Source of the DNA: Streptomyces sp. NA02950
GTDB taxonomy: Bacteria > Actinomycetota > Actinomycetes > Streptomycetales > Streptomycetaceae
Direction of reading: 5' to 3'
DNA length: 64,000 bases
NCBI RefSeq assembly: GCF_013364155.1
Contig: NZ_CP054916.1
Coordinates: forward strand, 8,648,001 to 8,712,000
Positions 15,585-23,518 of this stretch are shown here, piece after piece. Under the pieces are notes generated by a model, which saw nothing but the letters and a program-made list of their open reading frames with translations, ran no database searches and was not told the DNA's origin. The position numbers were made by a program, and so were the translations under genes. Numbering within the stretch: position 1 is the stretch's first letter; each line of letters starts with the position of its first letter.

Positions 15585-16715
15585 ATGCGAGTGACAGTCG
15601 TCGGAGCCGGCGTGGTGGGAACCATGCACGCCTGGCACGCCGTGGAACGCGGCCACGAGGTCCTGCACATCGAGCGCGAGAAGGAGGCCCGGGGAGCCTC
15701 CCTGCGCAACTTCGGCCTGGTGTGGGTCAGCGGCCGTGCCGGTGGCGAGGAACTGGAGACCGCGCTGCGCGCCCGGGCCCTGTGGGAGACCATCGGCGAC
15801 CGGGTCCCCGCACTCGGCTTCCGGCCCAACGGCTCCCTCACCGTCGTCCGCGACGAGGCCGAACTCGCGGTCGCCGAGGCTGCCGCCCAGCGCCCCGACG
15901 CCGCCGCCCGCGGCTACAAGCTGCTCGGTCCCGACGAGACCCGCCTGCTCAACCCGGCCCTGCGCGGCCCGCTCCGCGGTGCGCTGTGGTGCGAGCGCGA
16001 CGCCGCGGTCGAACCGCGCACCGCACAGCGGGCGCTGAAGGCCGCGCTGCTCGCCTCCGGCCGCTACACCTACCTCGGCGGCCGCGAGGTCCGTGAGGTG
16101 CGCGACGGCTCGGGCGGCCCCGCCGTCCGCGACGACCACGGCGATGTGCACCCCGGCGACACCGTGGTGCTGTGCACCGGAGCCTGGCTGGGCGGACTGG
16201 TCCGGGAGCTGGCCCCCCGGCTGCCGGTGCGCCGGGTCCGGTTGCAGATGATGCAGACCGCCCCGCTCGGCGAGGAGCTGACCACCTCCGTCGCCGACGC
16301 CGACAGCTTCCGCTACTACCCGGCCTACGGCGGCGCCGCCCTGGACACCCTGGCCGCCACCCGGCCGCGGCCGGCCGTCGCCGCCGAACACCGGATGCAG
16401 CTGCTGATGGTGCAGCGCCAGGACGGGGGGCTCACCATCGGCGACACCCACGAGTACGAGGACCCCTTCCCCTTCGATGTCGTCGAGGACCCGTACGACC
16501 ACCTCACCACGACCGTCGAGGGTCTCCTCGGCCGCCCCCTGCCGAGGATCCACCGCCGCTGGGCCGGGGTGTACGCACAGTGCGCCGACACCACCCGGGT
16601 GATCCACCGGGAGCAGGTGCGCGACGGAGTGTGGCTGGTCACCGGGCCGGGCGGCCGCGGAATGACCTGCGCCCCCGCCATCGCCGAGACCACCGCAGAC
16701 GAACTGGGCTGGTAG
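15585..16715 (+). CDS. FAD-dependent oxidoreductase of phosphonate-linked family (TIGR03364-like)
   Basis: A 376-aa DAO-type flavoenzyme. The N-terminal Rossmann FAD site is VVGAGVVGTMHAWHAVERGH with the acidic residue at the end of the second strand (HIERE), followed by GASLRNFGLVWVSGR. The C-terminal half has the RIHRRWAGVYAQ and TGPGGRGMTCAPA segments typical of this oxidase group. Family TIGR03364 is known from gene neighbourhoods for phosphonate use and is thought to oxidise amino or N-methylated aminophosphonates. Here it sits between a GntR regulator and a phosphonatase-like hydrolase, 5 bp from the latter, which supports that role; the substrate is an inference. Confidence 0.82.
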   Translation: MRVTVVGAGVVGTMHAWHAVERGHEVLHIEREKEARGASLRNFGLVWVSGRAGGEELETALRARALWETIGDRVPALGFRPNGSLTVVRDEAELAVAEAAAQRPDAAARGYKLLGPDETRLLNPALRGPLRGALWCERDAAVEPRTAQRALKAALLASGRYTYLGGREVREVRDGSGGPAVRDDHGDVHPGDTVVLCTGAWLGGLVRELAPRLPVRRVRLQMMQTAPLGEELTTSVADADSFRYYPAYGGAALDTLAATRPRPAVAAEHRMQLLMVQRQDGGLTIGDTHEYEDPFPFDVVEDPYDHLTTTVEGLLGRPLPRIHRRWAGVYAQCADTTRVIHREQVRDGVWLVTGPGGRGMTCAPAIAETTADELGW

Positions 16716-16720
16716 GAGAC

Positions 16721-17422
16721 ATGACCGAGAACCGCAGCACCTCCGCCATCGACCTCGCCGTGCTCGACATGGCCGGTACCACCGTCGCCGACGGCGGCCT
16801 CGTGGAGCAGGCGTTCGCCGCGGCCGCCGAACGGCTCGGCGTCACCCCCGGCTCCCCGGAGCACACCCGCCAACTCGACTACGTCCGTGCCACGATGGGG
16901 GAGTCCAAGATCTCCGTCTTCCGCCGTCTCTTCGGCGACGAGGAGCGCGCCCAGCACGCCAACACCGCCTTCGAGGAGGCGTACCACGACCTCGTGGACG
17001 GCGGGCGCTGTGCCGCGCTGCCCGGTGCCGCCGATGCCGTCGCTACCCTGCGCGAGGCCGGCGTCAAGGTCGTGCTCACCACCGGCTTCTCCCGCGCCAC
17101 CCAGGACCGCATCCTCGACGCCCTCGGCTGGCGGGAGCTGGCCGATCTGACCCTGTGTCCCGCCGACGCCGGACGCGGCCGCCCCTACCCCGACATGGTG
17201 CTCACCGCACTGCTGCGCACCGGCACCGACGACGTCCGCTCGGTCGCGGTCTGCGGTGACACCTCGTACGACATGCTCACCGGGCGGCGCGCGGGCGCGT
17301 CCGTCGTCGCGGGCGTCCTCACCGGGGCGCACGGGCGGGAACAGCTGACCGGGGCGGGGGCGACCCATGTCCTGCCCTCGATCGCCGGTCTGCCCGAGCT
17401 GCTCGCCGCCCGGGCGGCCTGA
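16721..17422 (+). CDS. Phosphonatase-like HAD hydrolase
   Basis: A 233-aa HAD-superfamily protein starting MTENRSTSAIDLAVLDMAGT. The nucleophile loop is LDMAGTTVAD as in phosphonoacetaldehyde hydrolase. Motif II is TTGFSRATQ, the GRPYPDMV segment is the phosphonatase-type motif III area, and GDTSYDM carries the metal-binding acid. PhnX breaks the C-P bond of phosphonoacetaldehyde using a cap-domain Lys; the TIGR03351 phosphonatase-like relatives also occur in phosphonate clusters. It follows the FAD oxidoreductase by 5 bp with TAGGAG as ribosome site, so the two act together. Exact substrate unproven. Confidence 0.85.
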   Translation: MTENRSTSAIDLAVLDMAGTTVADGGLVEQAFAAAAERLGVTPGSPEHTRQLDYVRATMGESKISVFRRLFGDEERAQHANTAFEEAYHDLVDGGRCAALPGAADAVATLREAGVKVVLTTGFSRATQDRILDALGWRELADLTLCPADAGRGRPYPDMVLTALLRTGTDDVRSVAVCGDTSYDMLTGRRAGASVVAGVLTGAHGREQLTGAGATHVLPSIAGLPELLAARAA

Positions 17423-17423
17423 G

Positions 17424-17972
17424 ATGACCGCCGCCATGTCCGGGGCGGCACCGGCCGCCGTCGACACCCGGCCGGCCGGGATCCGATTCGGCCGGGTGCC
17501 CGTCGCCTCCGGGAAGCACATTCCGATGTGCCTGTCACCCTGCCGCCGTTCACCCAGCAGGCGGACGCCAGGGAGCTGTTGGGCTCCTTCGCGCCGAAGG
17601 GGTCGGACCAGGTCGCCGCGTCCGACCAGTCCGCCGGTGCCACCTGGACCTCCGTCGTCGACCACCGCGCCGGGTTCGTCCACAACAAGAAGAAGCCGAA
17701 GACCGTGCCCACCACCGGGGAGCAGCCACGACTCCGGCGGCAAGGGGCCCGCGCTGGACTATCCGAACAAGCTCCAGTGCAACAACGTCGGCCCGTCCTC
17801 CTCGACGAGCAAACTGGCGCCGAAGGTCGACAAGGGCGGGATCCATGTCGCCGACGGCGATGTCCAGACCGACCGCGCCCAGTCCCGCTCCATGCCGAAC
17901 CCCGGCATATGGTTCCCGGCCAAGCGCGGCGGCAAGCCCACCGATTGGCTTTGGCCAACTGGCTTGATTTGA
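17424..17972 (+). pseudogene. Frameshifted relic of an unidentified gene
   Basis: Good Streptomyces coding bias moves between frames. From 17424 one frame reads MTAAMSGAAPAAVDTRPAG to KHIPM. Near 17526 it continues in another frame as PVTLPPFTQQADARELLGS ... KKKPKTVPTTGE. Near 17728 it returns to the first frame as SHDSGGKGPALDYPNKLQCN ... MPNPGIWFPAKRGGKPTDW. Two frameshifts disrupt a protein of about 180 residues. I do not recognise the family. It lies directly behind the phosphonatase-like gene and just before the promoter of the peptide operon. Confidence 0.55.
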
Positions 17973-17979
17973 CTGTCCG

Positions 17980-18009
17980 TTGACACGTCATTGACGATTC
18001 TTTTACTGT
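17980..18009 (+). promoter_or_regulatory. Sigma70-type promoter of the repeat-peptide operon
   Basis: TTGACA (17980-17985), an 18-bp spacer and TACTGT (18004-18009) match the vegetative -35/-10 pattern of Streptomyces HrdB promoters. The 5' leader to the peptide start would be about 55 nt. Two further TTGAC-like boxes (about 17968 and 17991) overlap. Confidence 0.55.
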
Positions 18010-18070
18010 CTGAGCGCGGCGGCAGCAACATCGACTTCGCCGCTCGTTCCCCATGCCCCGGAGGTGTCAG

Positions 18071-18226
18071 ATGGAGCAGCTGATCAAGAAGATGGCTCAG
18101 GACGAGGTCTGGAAGAGCTGGGTCGCCGCCAACTCCGCCCAGGGCGGCGGCAAGGACGGATGCATCAGCGCGACCCCGAAGGACGGATGCATCAGCGCGG
18201 CGGGCAAGACGGGCTGTATCTCCTGA
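18071..18226 (+). CDS. RiPP-like precursor peptide with three GCIS repeats
   Basis: A 51-aa peptide behind a strong GGAGGTG ribosome site (18060-18066). Residues 1-24 are amphipathic and leader-like (MEQLIKKMAQDEVW, then KSWVAANSAQ), followed by GGG at 25-27. Residues 28-51 are three repeats with a 9-residue period: KDGCISATP, KDGCISAAG and a terminal KTGCIS, with Cys at 31, 40 and 49 and Ser last. The first two repeats share 21 identical bases (18152-18172 and 18179-18199), as expected from tandem duplication of a core. Leader plus repeated Cys/Ser core plus downstream enzymes and an exporter is the architecture of multi-core ribosomal peptides. I know no named family with this core. No YcaO, lanthionine or radical SAM enzyme is adjacent. 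Confidence 0.8.
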   Translation: MEQLIKKMAQDEVWKSWVAANSAQGGGKDGCISATPKDGCISAAGKTGCIS

Positions 18227-18231
18227 CCCGT

Positions 18232-18318
18232 CGCCCCGAGCGCAACCGGGGTGGGGCGGACGGACTCGCGCGGGCCGGCCGCCCGCCCCGGCACGTCCAC
18301 GCCCCGCCCGTGCGGGGC
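18232..18318 (+). terminator. Two hairpins between precursor and enzyme genes (attenuator-like)
   Basis: CCCCG-agcgcaac-CGGGG lies just past the precursor stop, and GCCCCG-cccgtg-CGGGGC at 18301-18318. Neither has a good U-run. Partial terminators after a precursor gene are common in peptide operons and give more precursor than enzyme mRNA. Confidence 0.4.
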
Positions 18319-18349
18319 TCCTGTCTCTTCGAGGACGCCCAAGGTAACC

Positions 18350-19588
18350 ATGGACGACCAGCCGACACCCGACATCGTCGACCACGTACGGAACATCCCG
18401 CTCTACCGTGAGTCGATCGAACGGGGACACTTCCCCGTACTGGAAAAGACCGAGATGGCCCGCGACTTCCCGCACAACTGGATGACACCGGAGCTCGCCC
18501 GGGCCCTGGAGACCGGTGCGGCGGAGTATGTGCTGTCCACCGGCACCAACCACGCCCGGATGCGGCTCATCCGGCCCCCGTACTTCCTGCTCCACTCCTA
18601 CTACCGGCTCTGGAGCGAACACCCGGACATCGCGCACACCTGGCACGACGGATGCCGACGCGTCTCGCTGACCACCGTGCTCGCCACCGAGCACGTCGCC
18701 CGGGTCAACGCCGCCAAGCGCGCGGCCGAACCGGAGAAGACCCCCTCGCTGGAGGAACGGCGGCTGGACGACCGCACGCTCTATCTCAACCTCCGGCTGG
18801 ACCCCGCCCTCTGGGAGCGTGCGGAGGTCGAGCGGATGCTCGCCGAGATCCGCGGCGTCTGCGCCGCCCACCCCCAGGGCCGCTATCACCTCGACTGCTC
18901 CGGCTACCATCTGGCCCACCTGGTACGGAAGGTGGACCAGTGGGGGCTGTGGGACGACTTCCCCCGCCCCGCCAGCGTCATCCACGCCTACGAGTACACC
19001 CCGCGCGGCGTACGGCGGTATCTGCGCGAGCACTTCGACTGCCCCGTCATCGATCTCTTCGGCAGCACCGAGCTGGGCTACCTCTACTACAGCGACCGCG
19101 ACGGCCGCTATCACCCCTATCTGGACCGGATGAGCGTCGAACTGCTGCCCGTGGCACCCGACAGCGATATCCACCGGCTCGTTGTCACCAGCGTGCGCAA
19201 CCCGTACATGCCGCTGATCCGCTACAACTCGGGCGATTGCGTCCGCACCCTCGACGGCTCATCCGACCCCGGGAAGGTCGCCGCCTTCTGCGGCCGTGAG
19301 AAGGAACTGCTGGACACGGTGCGCGGGCCGGTGGCACAGGCCGACCTCGACGACCGCATCGACTCCGTCTCCCCCCGGGTCTTTCTGCACCAGCTGGTGC
19401 TCACCGGTGAGAAGGAGTGCCGGCTGCGCTACACCACCTTCGACGGCCGCCCCCTGGAGGGCGGGGAGACCGCCGTCCTGGAGCACGGTACGGCCCAGTT
19501 GACCGGACTCCACTGCGTGCTGGAGCACCGGACCCAGCTGCCCATCGGCAGGTCCGGCAAGTACTCCTGGCTCGCCACCGAGCACTGA
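18350..19588 (+). CDS. PaaK/CapK-like adenylate-forming enzyme, candidate peptide-maturation enzyme
   Basis: A 412-aa protein of the ANL (adenylate-forming) superfamily, closest in style to phenylacetate-CoA ligase/CapK/coenzyme F390 synthetase proteins. Visible motifs: nucleotide loop LSTGTNHARMRL (STGTNH at 63-68), FGSTELG (237-243, equivalent to YGxTE) and YNSGD (292-296, equivalent to YxTGD whose Asp binds the ribose). These enzymes activate a carboxylate as acyl-AMP. ATG at 18350 follows AAGGT; an in-frame upstream GTG lacks a site. It is 123 bp after the GCIS peptide and 41 bp before the next gene. I infer it activates a carboxyl group of the peptide or of a group to be attached to it; that is untested. 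Confidence 0.8.
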   Translation: MDDQPTPDIVDHVRNIPLYRESIERGHFPVLEKTEMARDFPHNWMTPELARALETGAAEYVLSTGTNHARMRLIRPPYFLLHSYYRLWSEHPDIAHTWHDGCRRVSLTTVLATEHVARVNAAKRAAEPEKTPSLEERRLDDRTLYLNLRLDPALWERAEVERMLAEIRGVCAAHPQGRYHLDCSGYHLAHLVRKVDQWGLWDDFPRPASVIHAYEYTPRGVRRYLREHFDCPVIDLFGSTELGYLYYSDRDGRYHPYLDRMSVELLPVAPDSDIHRLVVTSVRNPYMPLIRYNSGDCVRTLDGSSDPGKVAAFCGREKELLDTVRGPVAQADLDDRIDSVSPRVFLHQLVLTGEKECRLRYTTFDGRPLEGGETAVLEHGTAQLTGLHCVLEHRTQLPIGRSGKYSWLATEH

Positions 19589-19629
19589 CCCCCGACGCAG
19601 ACCACACGACCCCACACCACGGACGGCCC

Positions 19630-20151
19630 ATGACCCCACAGAGCATCCAGCCGCGGGTGTCCGCGAAGGAGCTGACGGACCTCCTCGGCGAGCGACTGCA
19701 CCGCGAGGTGGTGCGCTACGCCACCGGCAGGACCGACGCCGGACCGGACCACGCCGAGCGCCAGGTCCTCGAATGCCTCCGCTACCTCTATCTCGTCTCC
19801 CGCCACCGGGACCGGCTCAGCGGACTCTTCCTGCCGGTCGAGCAGGAGATCGACGAGATCTGGCACTATCTGATCCTCCAGACCCGGGAGTACCGCACCC
19901 TGTGCGAGGAGCGGCTGCCGGGCCGCTCCTTCATCCACCACCGCAGCATCGCCTACGGGGACTACCAGCGGGAGCCGGGCCGGGAGCGGGCCATCGAGGA
20001 GGCGCTGCGCTGGATCCCTCTCTACCGCGCGGAGTTCGGGCCCTTCGACGAGGGCGCTCTGCCGCACTGGACCGTGGTGCGCTTCCTCCACGGCCGGCTG
20101 AAGATGTCGCTGGCGGAGATCTCGGCGCTCGAACCGCTCACCGCCGGATAG
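19630..20151 (+). CDS. GRDP-like / DUF1399-like small protein in the peptide operon
   Basis: A 173-aa soluble protein. The middle reads EQEIDEIWHYLILQTREYRT, then CEERLPGRSFIHHRSIAYGD, resembling the (D/E)xxWHxHxL...Y...C...G...HH signature of the glycine-rich-domain-protein (GRDP, PF07173) group. The conserved His and Cys suggest a metal or catalytic site, but no biochemical function is established to my knowledge. The N-terminal 75 residues are helical. It sits 41 bp after the adenylate-forming enzyme and 45 bp before the MFS gene, so it is probably part of the same transcript and a candidate modifying or scaffold protein for the GCIS peptide. Family assignment is from memory. Confidence 0.6.
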   Translation: MTPQSIQPRVSAKELTDLLGERLHREVVRYATGRTDAGPDHAERQVLECLRYLYLVSRHRDRLSGLFLPVEQEIDEIWHYLILQTREYRTLCEERLPGRSFIHHRSIAYGDYQREPGRERAIEEALRWIPLYRAEFGPFDEGALPHWTVVRFLHGRLKMSLAEISALEPLTAG

Positions 20152-20196
20152 CCTGCCGACGGCCGGACACCGGTCCACGCACAAGGGGGGATGACC

Positions 20197-21528
20197 ATGA
20201 GCGTCACACCGGCCGGGCGGACCACCCGCGCCACCGTGGAGCCGGCCGCGATACCCGAGCAGCGACGGGTGCTGGCCGTCCTGGTGACGGCCCAGATCCT
20301 CAGCGGTGCCGGGATGGCCGCGGGCATCACCGTCGGGGCGCTGCTCGCCGAGGAGATGCTCGGCACCACCGGCCTCGCGGGGCTGCCCGCCGCCCTGTTC
20401 ACCTCGGGCGCCGCCCTGGGGGCCATGGCCATCGGACGGCTCTCCCAGCGCTGGGGCCGGCGCCCCGGGCTGGCCCTCGGCTATGCCACCGCGGCGACGG
20501 GGAGCGTCGGTGTGGTGGTGGCGGGCACCGTGGACAGCGTGCCGCTGCTCTTCCTCTCCCTGGTGCTCTACGGCGCGGGCAGCGCCACCAATCTGCTCGC
20601 CCGCTACGCCGGTGCCGATCTGGCACCGCCCGAACGGCGCGGACGGGCGGTGAGCAGGGTCCTGCTGGCCACCACCTTCGGCGCGGTCCTCGGGCCCAAC
20701 CTCGTGGGCGTCACCGGGGACCTGGCCCACTCCTGGGCCATGCCACGGCTCGTCGGTCCCTTCCTGCTGGCCGCGGTGGCGTACGCACTGGGCGGCTGTG
20801 TGCTGGCGGGGTGGCTGCGGCCCGATCCGCTCCGGCTGGCCCGTGAACTGGCCGAACGCCGGGCGGCATCGGAAACCGGTGACATGACCGGCGAGGGGGC
20901 CGCCGGTCCGGAAACGCTCCCCGCCGCCGGTCCCGTCATGGGTGAGGACGCCGGTGGCCGCTCCGCGCCCGGAGTCCTCACCGGTGCCACCGTGATGGTC
21001 GTCGGTCAGTTGGTGATGATCGCCATCATGACGATGACCCCGGTGCATATGACGGGCCATGGCCACAGCACCCAGGCGGCCGGGCTGGTCATCGCCCTCC
21101 ATGTGGGGGCGATGTTCCTGCCGTCCCCGCTGAGCGGTCTGCTCGTGGACCGGGTCGGACGGCTGCGCGTCGCGGCGGTGGGCTCCGCCGTGCTGCTCTC
21201 CGCCGGTCTGCTCGCCGCTCTCGCCTCACCGCACAGTCTGCCCGCCCTGGCCACCGCGCTGGTCCTGCTGGGCCTCGGCTGGAATCTGGGGCTGGTCAGT
21301 GCCACGGCCATCATCACCGACGCCGTACCGCTGGACAGCAGGGCGGCCACCCAGGGGCTGGTCGACGTCGGCGTGGCCATCGCCGGTACCACCGGCGGGC
21401 TGGCCTCGGGCCTGGTCGTGGCGGGCAGTGGCTACGGCTGTCTGGCGGCGGGCGGTGGCATCCTCTCGCTGACGGTCATTCCGGTCCTGGCCCTGACCAC
21501 GCGGCCCCGGCCCCGGCCCCGCACCTGA
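20197..21528 (+). CDS. MFS transporter, probable exporter of the peptide product
   Basis: A 443-aa (445 from ATG 20191) major facilitator with twelve hydrophobic segments: first VLAVLVTAQILSGAGMAAG, loop 2-3 GRLSQRWGRRPGLALGYA, a long charged central loop (about 225-265) and second-half loop LLVDRVGRLRVAAVGSA. ATG 20197 is correctly spaced from AAGGGGGG; ATG 20191 is too close. Direct linkage to the GCIS peptide genes suggests product export or self-resistance. It ends convergent with the relic and Rieske gene on the other strand. Confidence 0.85.
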   Translation: MSVTPAGRTTRATVEPAAIPEQRRVLAVLVTAQILSGAGMAAGITVGALLAEEMLGTTGLAGLPAALFTSGAALGAMAIGRLSQRWGRRPGLALGYATAATGSVGVVVAGTVDSVPLLFLSLVLYGAGSATNLLARYAGADLAPPERRGRAVSRVLLATTFGAVLGPNLVGVTGDLAHSWAMPRLVGPFLLAAVAYALGGCVLAGWLRPDPLRLARELAERRAASETGDMTGEGAAGPETLPAAGPVMGEDAGGRSAPGVLTGATVMVVGQLVMIAIMTMTPVHMTGHGHSTQAAGLVIALHVGAMFLPSPLSGLLVDRVGRLRVAAVGSAVLLSAGLLAALASPHSLPALATALVLLGLGWNLGLVSATAIITDAVPLDSRAATQGLVDVGVAIAGTTGGLASGLVVAGSGYGCLAAGGGILSLTVIPVLALTTRPRPRPRT

Positions 21529-21748
21529 CGTCGGTCGCCGGACAACCGCCGTCGACCCGGATGGCGGTGATCCCGCTGATGTGCCGGGCACCGCACCGGT
21601 CCTGGGGCAGCACCAGCTGAGGGCCGTGGCCGTCGAGCGGGGTGTCGTCGATCCGGGCGGCCAGCAGCGCCGGTGCCCGTCCGGAGTCCGCGTCGATCTC
21701 GCCCCAGGACAGCGGGGCGGAAGGACTCGCGTCTGCGGAATGCCGGGA
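21476..21748 (-). pseudogene. C-terminal relic of a molybdopterin-dependent oxidoreductase
   Basis: A 90-codon open stretch with strong coding bias but no start codon. It reads LSWGEIDADSGRAPALLAAR, then LVLPQDRCGARHISGITAIR, then a short tail and stop. The pattern WGEID...LP.D..GGR..SG(I/V)T.(I/L) is the C-terminus of sulfite-oxidase-type molybdopterin proteins. It is in frame with, and directly after, the UGA of the MBL/Rieske gene, and overlaps the 3' end of the MFS gene. Most likely a deletion remnant. Confidence 0.55.
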
Positions 21749-23287
21749 TCAGCGGACAGGTGTGGCCCTGATGTCATGGCCGTCGGCCGTCAGACAGCGG
21801 CCGGTGGACAGGTCATAACGCCAGCCGTGCAAAGCGCAGGTGAGCACCTCGCCGTCGATCTGCCCGAACCGGCCGAGATCGGCGCTCAGATGGGGACAAC
21901 GGCGCTGGATCCGCCAGCCGCCCATCTCGATGTCCTGACCGTCGTCCTGGCTCGCGTCGTAGTAGTTCTCCACGTACTCGATGCGCTCCATGGACAGGCA
22001 CTTGAAGAACACGTACAGGAACTCGTTGTAGGGCCCGATCCTGCTCGCGGTGAACCGCATCGACAGCAGCAGGCTGTTGGACCAGTCCACCTCGCGCCGC
22101 GCGATGTTGGTGGCCACCAGATCGCCGGTGGTGGACAGGGTGTAGCGGCAGCGCTCACCGTCCCACAGCCGGACCTCCCGCGCCGGGAAGTCGATCACGA
22201 TCGGCACCTCGCCCACGTCCAGCCGCGCTGGGCCGCCCACCCCCGTGCAGATGTGCTCCGCGCGTGTCAACAGCGGCTCCCACCACTCCTTCAGCTCCGC
22301 CAGCAGCCGGTCGCGCGGCAACTCGGGGAAGCGAGCGGCGCGTTCCGCGGCCAGCGTGTCCCGCTGTCTGCCGGCGAAGTCCCGCAGATAGTCGCGCTTG
22401 TTGCGGAAGATGTGGTCGATCTCCTTGTCGGTGTAGCGGTGGGTGAGCTTGCACGCGGTGTCCTCCGGCTCCGCGACCGTACCCGGCAGCAGCAGATGGG
22501 CCTGCACATTTGGCCGTGCCTTGGCCAGTTCACGCAGGAACTCCACCTGGTCGACGAAGATGCTCTCCCCGTCCCGGCCGGTGCCGTTGTGCTCGAACAG
22601 CGCCTCGTCGAGGAAGCAGGGCGGACCCGCGTTGGGGAACACATGCTCCGCCCGCACCGCGTCGATGTAGCGCAGCGCCCGATCGAACTGCCCCTTCCGC
22701 TTGCGTGCGGCGAACTCCTTCTTCGCGGACAGCGGGAGCTGGTACACCATCGGGTACCAGATCGCCCCGGAGAACTGCACGAAGTACGCGTCCACCTCGC
22801 CGAACTCCCGGATCGCCGCGATGTCCAGCGGATGCGCGTCGTTCTGGTTGAGCAGGACGGTCCGCCCGTCGTCGAGTGAGAGCGCGGAGTCGCCGATCGG
22901 CCCGTCGCCGGGGCCGGTCAGCGCGGTGATCATGATGCGCAGACCGTCGCACTCCACCGGAACGCCGCTCCGGGTGCGCAGGAACCGGGTGAATCCGAGC
23001 CCCCGCAGTTCACGCTCCAGTTCATCGGTGGCGAAGGCCGGAAGCAGCACCGTGATGTCCTTGCGGACGGTCTGGCGCAGATTCTCCGCGTCGAAATGGT
23101 CCCGGTGCAGATGGGAGACGTACAGATAGTCGGCCGACCGCCCGTAATGGGTCCAGTCCAGGTCGGTGTTGTCCGGGAACGGGAACCAGGAGCCGAAGAA
23201 GGCGGGGTTGACCCACGGGTCGCAGAGCACCGATCCCGCGGCGGTCTCGATGAACAGTCCAGCATGCCCCAGTCCGGTCACGCGCAT
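21749..23287 (-). CDS. Metallo-beta-lactamase fold / Rieske [2Fe-2S] fusion protein
   Basis: A 512-aa protein with two parts. Residues 1-250 are an UlaG-like metallo-hydrolase: VTGLGHAGLFIETAAGSVLC and VSHLHRDHFD, giving H59, H61, D63 and H64. The last 55 residues carry a Rieske cluster: C464-x-H466 and C484-x2-H487 (CPHLSADLGRFG, TCALHGW). Between them is a helical linker. The combination is known from CMP-sialic-acid hydroxylase-like proteins, which use the Rieske centre for electron transfer to an oxygenase site; here the substrate is unknown. The ATG at 23287 starts the MBL domain. A TTGACA box lies about 40 nt upstream. It is convergent with the GCIS peptide operon and could belong to it. 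Confidence 0.82.
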   Translation of the reverse strand: MRVTGLGHAGLFIETAAGSVLCDPWVNPAFFGSWFPFPDNTDLDWTHYGRSADYLYVSHLHRDHFDAENLRQTVRKDITVLLPAFATDELERELRGLGFTRFLRTRSGVPVECDGLRIMITALTGPGDGPIGDSALSLDDGRTVLLNQNDAHPLDIAAIREFGEVDAYFVQFSGAIWYPMVYQLPLSAKKEFAARKRKGQFDRALRYIDAVRAEHVFPNAGPPCFLDEALFEHNGTGRDGESIFVDQVEFLRELAKARPNVQAHLLLPGTVAEPEDTACKLTHRYTDKEIDHIFRNKRDYLRDFAGRQRDTLAAERAARFPELPRDRLLAELKEWWEPLLTRAEHICTGVGGPARLDVGEVPIVIDFPAREVRLWDGERCRYTLSTTGDLVATNIARREVDWSNSLLLSMRFTASRIGPYNEFLYVFFKCLSMERIEYVENYYDASQDDGQDIEMGGWRIQRRCPHLSADLGRFGQIDGEVLTCALHGWRYDLSTGRCLTADGHDIRATPVR

Positions 23288-23457
23288 ACCACAGCACCCC
23301 AGCCAGCTAGGCAACATCGGATATGTCAACCGTGTAGGGTTTTTGTGTGATCTGCACCCGTGGTTGCGCTCCGCGGGTGGCGCTGGTCCGCCACCCGGGT
23401 CACCGCCGGGCGACGGAGCGCCCCGGCGGGCCCGTCACCGGGTGCCGGAAAGGCGAC

Positions 23458-23501
23458 GGGCCGCCGCCGCTTCCGGTGGGATCCGGATGCGACGGCGGCC
23501 C
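23458..23501 (-). terminator. Strong hairpin after cbtA
   Basis: GGGCCGCCGCCGC (23458-23470) pairs with GCGACGGCGGCCC (23489-23501) with one mismatch. It lies 17 nt past the cbtA stop. The rest of the 230-bp gap to the Rieske gene shows no gene. Confidence 0.6.
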
Positions 23502-23518
23502 GGGAGTCGGCCGCGAGG

